NCBI RefSeq assembly: GCF_013403915.1
Contig: NZ_JABFDI010000010.1
Span: 62,001-126,000 of the forward strand
From: Winogradskyella pacifica
Lineage (GTDB): Bacteria > Bacteroidota > Bacteroidia > Flavobacteriales > Flavobacteriaceae
Length of the DNA stretch: 64,000 nucleotides
Reading direction: 5' to 3'
Shown here: positions 16,977 through 23,263 of the stretch, piece by piece
Layout: the number at the start of each line of letters is the position of its first letter
How positions within the stretch are numbered: position 1 is the first letter of the stretch
Translations under genes and position numbers: made by a program
Notes under the pieces: generated by a model
Told to the model about the DNA's origin: nothing
The model's input: only the letters and a program-made list of their open reading frames with translations
Database searches by the model: none

Positions 16977-18950
16977 GTGAAGAACGAATTACAACTTTCA
17001 GATTGGTTACCTACCACAAACAAAGAGGTGAAAATTCGCGGATGGGAAGCACTCGATGTGATTCTGTTTAGCGGAGATGCTTATGTAGATCATCCAACGT
17101 TTGGTCCTGCAGTAATAGGACGTATGTTAGAAAGTTTTGGGTTACGTGTCGCTATTGTGCCGCAACCTAATGTGAATGATAATCTTCAGGATTTTGTAAA
17201 ACTTGGTGCCCCAAAATTATTTTTTGGTGTAACAGGTGGCTGTATGGATCCTATGATTAGCAATTATAACGCGAATAAGAAACGTAGAGATAAGGATGCT
17301 TATACTCCGAATGGAGATATTGGGTTTAGACCAGATTATGCGACTACTGTTTATACTAATATTCTAAAAGAGAAATGGCCAGATACTCCGGTTTTAATCG
17401 GTGGTATTGAAGCATCATTGCGTCGTGTAACGCACTACGATTTTTGGAGTGATAAGTTAATGCCGTCTATTTTAGAAACCTCTAAAGCAGACATGTTGGT
17501 TTATGGTATGGGTGAGCAGCCTTTGCGTGAAGTGGTACGTTTGTTAGAAAAAGGAGTGCCTTTTAATAGCATCAATACGGTTTTACAAACAGCAGTTCTT
17601 TTAAAAGAAGATGAAAAAATACCGAAGAATAGTAATTGGGAAGATATTGAGATTTCTTCGCATGAAGTTTGTTTAAAAGACAAGAAGAAGTATGCTTCTA
17701 ATTTTAAGGTCATTGAGCAGGAATCTAATAAGTTAGCGGCACGACGAATTTTTCAGAAAATAGGGAATAAGACTTTGATGATTAATCCACCGTACCCAAC
17801 CATGACGGAAGCAGAAATTGATGCCTCTTTCGATTATCCTTATACCCGATTACCACATCCTAAATATAATAAACGAGGACCAATCCCTGCGTTTGAAATG
17901 ATTAAGTTCTCTATCAACATTCACCGTGGGTGTTTTGGTGGTTGTAGCTTTTGTACTATTTCTGCTCACCAAGGGAAATTTATTGCGTCTCGTAGTCAGG
18001 AATCTATTTTAAAAGAAGTAGATACAGTGGCAAATATGCCAGATTTTAAAGGCTATTTATCTGATATTGGTGGGCCAAGTGCCAATATGTATCAGATGAA
18101 AGGGAAAGTACAATCTATTTGCGACAAGTGTGTGGCACCTAGTTGTATTTCGCCCGTGATTTGTAGTAATTTAGATACCTCTCATAAGCCGTTAACGGAA
18201 TTGTACCAAGCGGTAGATAAGCATCCAAAGGTGAAGAAATCATTTATTGGTTCAGGGATTAGACATGATATGTTGGTGCCAGAATTTAATAAAAATGCCG
18301 ATCCTAAAGAGTTAGATGATTATACCGAAGAAGTGATGACCAAGCATGTTTCTGGCCGATTGAAAGTGGCTCCAGAACATACAAGTGACCCGGTTTTGAA
18401 ATTGATGCGTAAACCGTCGTTTAAATACTTCCATAAGTTTAAAGAACGTTTTGATAAGATAAACATTAAGAAAGGCTTGAAGCTTCAATTGATCCCTTAT
18501 TTTATATCGAATCACCCAGCTTGTGAAGTGGAAGATATGGCTAATCTAGCTGCCGAAACTAAAGATATGGGTTTCCAGTTAGAGCAAGTACAAGGCTTTA
18601 CACCAACACCAATGACGGTTGCTACGGTAATTTATTACAGTGGGTACCATCCTTACACCTTAAAGAAAGTAAACACGCCGATTACTAAAAAGGAAAAGGA
18701 CGAACAACACCGTTTTTTCTTCTGGTACAAGGATGAAAATAAAGCGTGGATTAAGAAGACCTTAAATAAATTGGGTCGTGAGGATTTACTAAGCGTTTTA
18801 TTGCCTGAGAAAACTGAAAAATGGCGTAAAAACAAACCTACAGGTGACGCTAAAAACACCTTTAATGATGCGGTGCCTTTTAATCAGCGTACGGCTGAGG
18901 ATAAGGTGCGATTTAAAGGTAAGAAGCGAAATAAGAAGAAGCGACGTTAG
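16977..18950 (+). CDS. YgiQ family radical SAM protein
   Basis: A 657-aa cytoplasmic protein. The N-terminus (QLSDWLPTTNKEVKIRGW, then VILFSGDAYVDHPTFGPAVIGR) is the YgiQ hallmark. The [4Fe-4S]/SAM motif CFGGCSFC lies near residue 320, followed by the radical SAM barrel and an extra four-cysteine cluster region (CDKCVAPSCISPVIC, about 380-395). The C-terminus is basic (KGKKRNKKKRR). The biochemical role of YgiQ proteins is not established. GTG is used as the start; the next methionine is far inside the conserved domain. The gene stands alone between two repeat-bearing intergenic regions. Confidence 0.93.
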   Translation: MKNELQLSDWLPTTNKEVKIRGWEALDVILFSGDAYVDHPTFGPAVIGRMLESFGLRVAIVPQPNVNDNLQDFVKLGAPKLFFGVTGGCMDPMISNYNANKKRRDKDAYTPNGDIGFRPDYATTVYTNILKEKWPDTPVLIGGIEASLRRVTHYDFWSDKLMPSILETSKADMLVYGMGEQPLREVVRLLEKGVPFNSINTVLQTAVLLKEDEKIPKNSNWEDIEISSHEVCLKDKKKYASNFKVIEQESNKLAARRIFQKIGNKTLMINPPYPTMTEAEIDASFDYPYTRLPHPKYNKRGPIPAFEMIKFSINIHRGCFGGCSFCTISAHQGKFIASRSQESILKEVDTVANMPDFKGYLSDIGGPSANMYQMKGKVQSICDKCVAPSCISPVICSNLDTSHKPLTELYQAVDKHPKVKKSFIGSGIRHDMLVPEFNKNADPKELDDYTEEVMTKHVSGRLKVAPEHTSDPVLKLMRKPSFKYFHKFKERFDKINIKKGLKLQLIPYFISNHPACEVEDMANLAAETKDMGFQLEQVQGFTPTPMTVATVIYYSGYHPYTLKKVNTPITKKEKDEQHRFFFWYKDENKAWIKKTLNKLGREDLLSVLLPEKTEKWRKNKPTGDAKNTFNDAVPFNQRTAEDKVRFKGKKRNKKKRR

Positions 18951-19300
18951 TCTTAGTTCGTTTACTTCAATCTCATTAGTTTATTGTATGGTTAAGACTT
19001 AGGGTTACAGCTAAGGCTTGGTTGGTATATACCCGAGGATGATCCGACTTAGATACGGAGTACATACGGAGGAGATATGGAGTAACTACGGGTGAACCCT
19101 TGCAATAGTCCGTTCTTAAATAGCTAGTGATTCTTGCTTTATTACTGTGAAAACGTATTAGCGTTCTTACTTTCTTAAATCTTAAAAAGTATAGGTGTCA
19201 GAAACTCAATTGACTACTGAATTGTGGCTTTTTCAAGTGTTAATTATTTCGTTTCTCCATTGTGTTTATATTAATTTTATTGCTCTAAACAACAAATAAA
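18951..19300. other. 350-base intergenic region with a short tandem repeat
   Basis: No open frame of coding character is seen on either strand. The only structured part is a GC-richer block at about 19030-19105 containing the 11-bp tandem repeat annotated separately. The rest is AT-rich and holds the presumed promoter of the type IX secreted protein, for which no exact TAnnTTTG was found. Confidence 0.7.
19053..19096. repeat. 11-bp imperfect tandem repeat, four units
   Basis: Successive 11-base units read ATACGGAGTAC, ATACGGAGGAG, ATATGGAGTAA and CTACGGGTGAA, a decaying array with the core TACGGAG. The preceding CCGAGGATGATCCGACTTAG is also GC-rich relative to its surroundings. Confidence 0.75.
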
Positions 19301-20227
19301 ATGATAAAAAACTACACAATTGCCTTCATGTTATTACTTACCGGAGGTGTCTTTAGTCAGGAAACAATTTCCTTTGAAACCAGTGAATCTTATAATTTAG
19401 GAACACTAAACAACCAAAATGGTTGGGAAGTTTCGGTAGATAGCGAAGGTGTCTTTCTTCAGAATCAAGTGGTATCTGATGAGGGAGCTACTGATGGCAT
19501 TTATGCCTTTAAAAATTCTTATGAGCCGAGTTTTAATCCTCAATTTTACTCAATTTTTGGTGCTGCAAAAAACTTTAACGCTCCAAAATCATTTGAAGAT
19601 TTTACATTTTCGTATGATGTTATGGTAACAGAAAGTGATGGATCTGATTTTGAAATGACCCTTTTTGGTATTGATGCCAATGATGATTTTGTTCCTGTTG
19701 CAGGGGTTATTATGGAATATGGAGAATCTATTTATGTCATAGATGATATAAATTATGGAACTGTTGATCTTGAAGGTGCCGATTGGACACCAAACACATG
19801 GTTAAATATTAAAATTGAAGTCACTGCCACAGAATTAAAGTATTATTTGAATGATGTTTTAGCACACACACGTAGCAATTTTACGTCTGTGGATATTGTA
19901 GGTTTTAATATGTTACATAACAATTATGGTGGTGATGCTTTTTACGATAATTTTAGTTTTGAAAGCGGCACCTTAGGTACTGAAGACTTTGCGGATGCAT
20001 CAGTGTTGCACATTTATCCAAATCCGGTTGCTGATGAATTAAAAATTACAGGTATTCAGAACGAACAGATTGCACAGGTGTCTATTTATAATTTAAATGG
20101 ACAGCAATTGATGGAACGCACTTCTGTAGATGCATTAGATGTTAGTAGTCTTGCTGCAGGAGTTTACATGTTAAATGTTGTAACAGTAGATGGTAAAACG
20201 CATACAGATAAGCTTTTGAAAAAATAG
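19301..20227 (+). CDS. Type IX secretion system substrate, surface or secreted
   Basis: A 308-aa protein with a signal peptide (about 1-19, ending GVFSQ). A central beta-rich region (about 22-225) has the look of a concanavalin/LamG-like jelly roll (VSYDVMV-type strands, WLNIKIEV, LKYYLNDVLAHT, AFYDNFSFE). The C-terminal type A sorting domain (about 235-308) has the motifs IYPNPVADELKI, IYNLNGQQL, SSLAAGVYML and the basic end KLLKK. The sorting domain sends the protein through the outer membrane and is then removed. Substrate or ligand is unknown. It is monocistronic, with a terminator 25 bases downstream, and lies at the edge of the repeat/defence island. Confidence 0.9.
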   Translation: MIKNYTIAFMLLLTGGVFSQETISFETSESYNLGTLNNQNGWEVSVDSEGVFLQNQVVSDEGATDGIYAFKNSYEPSFNPQFYSIFGAAKNFNAPKSFEDFTFSYDVMVTESDGSDFEMTLFGIDANDDFVPVAGVIMEYGESIYVIDDINYGTVDLEGADWTPNTWLNIKIEVTATELKYYLNDVLAHTRSNFTSVDIVGFNMLHNNYGGDAFYDNFSFESGTLGTEDFADASVLHIYPNPVADELKITGIQNEQIAQVSIYNLNGQQLMERTSVDALDVSSLAAGVYMLNVVTVDGKTHTDKLLKK

Positions 20228-20251
20228 CGTTACGTAAATCTTATTTAAATG

Positions 20252-20284
20252 GCCTTGATTATTTTATAATTGAGGCTTTTTTTT
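20252..20284 (+). terminator. Rho-independent terminator of the type IX secreted protein gene
   Basis: The stem GCCTTGATTAT / ATAATTGAGGC (11 bp with two G-U pairs) has a 3-base loop and is followed by a run of eight T. Confidence 0.88.
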
Positions 20285-20354
20285 GGTTTGATGTTTTTGC
20301 TAAATTAGTGTGTTGTTTAATCTTGAAGAGAATGTTAGGGGGATTGGTTGGGTA

Positions 20355-20547
20355 ACACCCTTAAGGAGTTACGCTCGGTATTTTTGATAAAAGAATTCTT
20401 TTACCTTAATAATCCTCAAGGGGAAATTTGTTTAAGGAAAACATGTTATTCATAAAATTGTATATTATGAATGGTAACAATAAAAACTAATTTTTACACA
20501 AAAGTTTCTTGGTCTATATTGTCCCCTAGAGGGGACTTTAGGGGTGT
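20355..20547. repeat. Left 193-bp palindromic flank of the DUF559 unit
   Basis: A MITE-like element. The left end is ACACCCTTAAGG (degenerate), the right end CTTTAGGGGTGT. Inside are CTCGGTATTTTTG, a perfect 16-base palindrome TAAAAGAATTCTTTTA (20388-20403), AATAATCCTCAAGGGGA (20409-20425), an AT-rich middle, and TTGTCCCCTAGAGGGGACTTT near the right end as overlapping inverted arms. It is in direct orientation with the element at 20970-21163, has almost the same length, and shares the order of every block. It ends 26 bases before the DUF559 start. Confidence 0.8.
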
Positions 20548-20573
20548 AAAAAGAAGAGTGATAAATTAGTGAA

Positions 20574-20940
20574 ATGAAAAACAAAATCATTCCATACAAT
20601 CCAGAACTAAAGCAACTCGCCAGACAACTAAGAAAAAAATAGTACTTTACCTGAAGTATTACTTTGGCAACATATAAAACAACGTGCTTACGATGTTCAG
20701 TTTCATAGGCAAGTACCAATGCTAAATTACATCGCAGATTTTTATTGCCACGAAATAGGTTTAGTTATTGAAATTGATGGTGACAGTCACGAGCATCGTT
20801 TTTTATATGATACTAAACGGCAAACGGAGTTAGAGGCTTATGGAGTTGCTTTTTTGAGGTTTTCTAATGAAGACGTTAAAAAGAATATGTTTAGTGTGTT
20901 GTTGGTTATTGAGGCGAAGGTTGGGGAATTGCGTGATTAA
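20574..20940 (+). pseudogene. DUF559 endonuclease-like gene with a one-base frameshift
   Basis: The ATG at 20574 opens MKNKIIPYNPELKQLARQL, the usual start of DUF559 proteins. The frame then hits TAG at 20640-20642, right after a run of seven A. Removing one A restores LRKNSTLPEVLLWQHIKQRAY and joins the rest of the gene, including the PD-(D/E)XK-like core LVIEIDGDSH and the tail AFLRFSNEDVKKN. The repaired product would be 121 aa, the normal family length. DUF559 proteins are related to the Vsr-type nuclease fold; their role is unknown. The shift could be a recent inactivating mutation, a homopolymer sequencing error, or a site tolerated by transcriptional slippage. It lies between two direct 194-bp repeats. 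Confidence 0.85.
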
Positions 20941-20969
20941 CTAGGGGGAACATCTCAAAATATTCCTAA

Positions 20970-21163
20970 ACACCCCTAAAGAGCTACGCTCGGTATCTTC
21001 AATGAAAATATATTTTCATCTCAATAATCCTCAAGGGGACATTTGATAAAGGAAAAAAACATACTCATAGGATTTTTAGATTGTGTATTGGGTACACAAA
21101 ATTCATTTTTTGTGCTTATGTTTCTTGGTTAGGATTGTCCCCTTGAGGGGACTTTAGGGGTGT
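20970..21163. repeat. Right 194-bp palindromic flank of the DUF559 unit
   Basis: The ends are perfect 12-base terminal inverted repeats, ACACCCCTAAAG (20970-20981) and CTTTAGGGGTGT (21152-21163). Inside are GCTACGCTCGGTATCTT, a perfect 18-base palindrome ATGAAAATATATTTTCAT (21002-21019), AATAATCCTCAAGGGGAC, an AT-rich middle, and GGATTGTCCCCTTGAGGGGA. The block order matches the left copy in the same orientation, while the central palindromes differ in sequence but keep their self-complementarity. Confidence 0.82.
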
Positions 21164-21240
21164 GGAAGGGAATTCATATTTATATTAGAAACGATAACAG
21201 TCATTATAGTAGTGATAATACTTTCTATAACATAAGTAAG

Positions 21241-21432
21241 TTAATAATGAATGTTTTTCAATGCAATTCTCGCCCGATAAAGGGATGCAAACTCTAAATC
21301 AGTTGATAATTCATTAAATAATGCTGCTATCAAATATTTTTTAATGGCATCGTTTTCATCTTTTCCTCTTTCATTTCCTAAATGTTTTCCATGCTTATAA
21401 ATGGCAAATAAAGTTTTTCTAGATCTTTTCAT
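21241..21432 (-). CDS. Small protein divergent from the McrBC regulator, 63 aa
   Basis: The frame starting MKRSRKTLFAIYKHGKHLGN and ending ARIALKNIHY has balanced, protein-like composition: a basic N-terminus, then the acidic helix ERGKDENDAIKKYLIAALFNEL. Longer starts exist upstream (to 21528), but an exact TATATTTG promoter element lies at 21453-21460 on this strand, predicting transcription from about 21448, so the ATG at 21430-21432 is chosen. I recall similar short Bacteroidota proteins with a GNERG and KNIHY-like pattern, but no function. It shares its control region with the Xre regulator of the restriction module and may belong to it. Confidence 0.55.
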   Translation of the reverse strand: MKRSRKTLFAIYKHGKHLGNERGKDENDAIKKYLIAALFNELSTDLEFASLYRARIALKNIHY

Positions 21433-21452
21433 TCTGAGTAAATTATTTACAT

Positions 21453-21460
21453 CAAATATA
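21453..21460 (-). promoter_or_regulatory. Promoter -7 element of the 63-aa divergent ORF
   Basis: The minus strand reads TATATTTG, an exact TAnnTTTG match. It is 20 bases before the chosen ATG, giving a leader of about 16 bases. No -33 TTTG is seen; the operator arm sits there instead, suggesting activator-dependent or repressed transcription. Confidence 0.5.
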
Positions 21461-21468
21461 ATAGAATG

Positions 21469-21506
21469 ATACATATTGTATGTTGATTGCTGCATACAAT
21501 ATGTAT
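21469..21506. promoter_or_regulatory. C-protein-like operator: 14-bp inverted repeat
   Basis: A perfect inverted repeat, ATACATATTGTATG (21469-21482) and CATACAATATGTAT (21493-21506), with a 10-base spacer. Each arm is itself partly palindromic, as in restriction-modification controller operators. The right arm overlaps the -7 region of the Xre gene promoter and the left arm lies just upstream of its -33 region, the classic layout for activation at low and repression at high regulator concentration. It also covers the upstream region of the divergent ORF. Confidence 0.78.
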
Positions 21507-21512
21507 AGATTC
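21482..21512 (+). promoter_or_regulatory. Promoter of the Xre-mcrBC operon, likely leaderless
   Basis: GTTG (21482-21485), exactly 19 bases, then TAGATTCG (21505-21512): one mismatch from consensus in each element. The predicted start (about 21517) coincides with the ATG at 21518, so the regulator message would be leaderless, as known for several restriction-modification controller genes. Confidence 0.55.
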
Positions 21513-21517
21513 GGTGT

Positions 21518-21781
21518 ATGGTAAACAAGTTTCTATTAAAAGAATTTGGTACACGAATTCGAAAATTAAGAACTCAACAAAATTTGAGTCAAGAACAGCT
21601 TTCTTTTAAAACGGGATTTCATCGTACCTATATTGGAATGATAGAAAGGGGTGAGAGAAATATATCCTTAACCAATATGGCGATTTTTGCTAAAGCATTC
21701 AATTTAACAGTTGATGGATTGTTGAAGTTTGATAACTCAGAAAAGTTATTTAAACAATACAAACTAAAAACTGAAGATTAA
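21518..21781 (+). CDS. Xre-family HTH regulator, C-protein type
   Basis: An 87-aa DNA-binding protein. The helix-turn-helix spans about residues 9-65, with FGTRIRKLRTQQNLSQEQLSFKTGFHRTYIGMIERGERNISLTN showing the SQE..A..TG..R.YI..IERG pattern of restriction-modification controller (C) proteins. Size and sequence suit a dimeric autoregulator. It is first in an operon with the mcrB- and mcrC-like genes (45-base gap, then a 4-base overlap). A strong inverted repeat lies 11 bases upstream of its start, presumably its own operator. No DNA methyltransferase is nearby, which is unusual for a C protein but suits a type IV-like enzyme. Confidence 0.9.
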   Translation: MVNKFLLKEFGTRIRKLRTQQNLSQEQLSFKTGFHRTYIGMIERGERNISLTNMAIFAKAFNLTVDGLLKFDNSEKLFKQYKLKTED

Positions 21782-21826
21782 AACTTTTGTTTCTAGAGAT
21801 TATTATACGACACTTAAATATAACAC

Positions 21827-23263
21827 ATGAGTATAGAAAATATTAGAGAATTCATAAAAGCAAAAGCGGAACAATTCGGAGCTAAGACAGATAACGAATT
21901 TAACAAGCCGTATGTTGAAAGAAACAACACTGGGCAGGAAGCACTCAAAGACAATGGTGCATATTTTGGTTTTATTCATCCAGAAGAAGAAGTATCTGGA
22001 CCATTTCATGACTTTTCATTAACAATATTTCCCAACGACCAGAATAAACCTTGGTTAATTTGTCTCGGTATTGGTTCCAGTGGTTTTAAAAATGATTACG
22101 AGCTCGCAACCTATCCAGGACTTAGAAGATTGTTTACAAAGCTTACCGACGAAAGAGGCTTTTGTAAATCCGATTTTTCAGATATAGAAACTGGTTTACC
22201 AAAATCAATAGTAGGAAGCTCAGAATTGCAGCACATAAAAAACACAATTAAGACTTATACTAAAGTTTTACCCACGTGCCAAATTGTTGAAGACCCAGAA
22301 AGTGAAGAGGGAAAACAGGTTATTTCAGCTTTTGTCGCAGGCTATGCTAAACTCAGAGATTGGCCTTCTAATAAAGGCCACCGTAAAGAAATTTCAGAAG
22401 CCCTAGAGCCTTTTCTTAAGACGGAAACTAAAAACGAAGAAATAGAAATAGAAAATCTTCTAAGCGAGAGAAAGTATATTGTACTTCAAGGGCCTCCTGG
22501 TACGGGAAAAACAAGAATGGCAAAAAGTGTTGCAGACAAAATTGGTAAAAGGACATTTTTTACACAATTTCATGCAGAGACTAGTTTCTCAGATTTCATT
22601 TTCGGAATTAGACCTGACAATGCAAACGAAAAACTGCGGTATAAGGAATATTTGGGCCACTTCACCAAAGCATTGAAGTATGCAGTTGAAAATAGCAGAG
22701 AGAAAGTCATTTTAATCATTGACGAAATAAATAGAGCTAACCTCTCAAATGTTTTAGGACCAATTTTTTATTTATTCGAGCACAAGATGAATGTCTCAAA
22801 TGTAGAAATTGAGATTTCACCAAATTTCAAAGTAAATAAACTGCCAAACAATTTTTATGTAATCGCAACTATGAACACAGCTGATAGAAGTCTGGCCGTC
22901 GTTGATTTTGCATTAAGAAGAAGGTTTGCTTGGTATACTATGACTCCTAAAATTATTGAAGGCTCAAGCAAAAGGCTTCAGAATGTATCTGTTAATAAAA
23001 TAATAGAGGGAGAGTTTTTCTTTAAAGAAGATTTTGCTGCAATTGAAGAAATTTTTAATTGGTATGCATCAAGCACTGAATTAAACCTTCAGCCGGGAGA
23101 GGGTTATTTTATTGCTGGAAGTGAAATCGAAATGCTAAAGAGAATCAAATACGAAATATTCCCGTTAATTAAAGAATATTTGCAGGAAGGACTCTTGCGT
23201 AACGCCAAAGAAGAATTCAATAACTACTTCTCATCGCGAATAAATTTATCCCTTTTCGAATGA
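21827..23263 (+). CDS. McrB-like AAA+ GTPase of a type IV restriction module
   Basis: A 478-aa protein. The C-terminal two thirds form an McrB-type AAA+ motor: Walker A GPPGTGKT (about 221-228), Walker B LIIDEINRAN (about 293-302), the McrB nucleotide-specificity signature MNTADRS (about 348-354) and the arginine segment LRRRFAW (about 363-369). The N-terminal 200 residues are a separate domain with LTIFPNDQNKPWLICLGIG, DYELATYPGLRRLF and FCKSDFSDIETGLP. It is not the E. coli McrB methylcytosine domain as I know it and probably sets substrate specificity. The motor translocates DNA and activates the McrC nuclease encoded next, whose start overlaps this stop by 4 bases (ATGA). Confidence 0.9.
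   Translation: MSIENIREFIKAKAEQFGAKTDNEFNKPYVERNNTGQEALKDNGAYFGFIHPEEEVSGPFHDFSLTIFPNDQNKPWLICLGIGSSGFKNDYELATYPGLRRLFTKLTDERGFCKSDFSDIETGLPKSIVGSSELQHIKNTIKTYTKVLPTCQIVEDPESEEGKQVISAFVAGYAKLRDWPSNKGHRKEISEALEPFLKTETKNEEIEIENLLSERKYIVLQGPPGTGKTRMAKSVADKIGKRTFFTQFHAETSFSDFIFGIRPDNANEKLRYKEYLGHFTKALKYAVENSREKVILIIDEINRANLSNVLGPIFYLFEHKMNVSNVEIEISPNFKVNKLPNNFYVIATMNTADRSLAVVDFALRRRFAWYTMTPKIIEGSSKRLQNVSVNKIIEGEFFFKEDFAAIEEIFNWYASSTELNLQPGEGYFIAGSEIEMLKRIKYEIFPLIKEYLQEGLLRNAKEEFNNYFSSRINLSLFE

Noticed and set aside
20719-20940. Stand-alone 73-aa DUF559 ORF starting at an internal ATG
   Set aside because: It is the 3' part of the frameshifted 121-aa gene; the family N-terminus is present upstream in another frame.
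20252-21163. Classical insertion sequence
   Set aside because: Terminal inverted repeats belong to each flank separately, and no DDE, HUH or serine/tyrosine recombinase is encoded; target-site duplications could not be identified.
20228-21240. CRISPR array from the repeated GGGGAC/GTCCCC blocks
   Set aside because: There are only two 194-bp copies with internal palindromes, no regular spacers and no cas genes.
21433-21528. Longer start for the 63-aa divergent ORF (up to 95 aa, overlapping the Xre gene)
   Set aside because: The added codons cross the operator and lie upstream of the predicted transcription start at about 21448.
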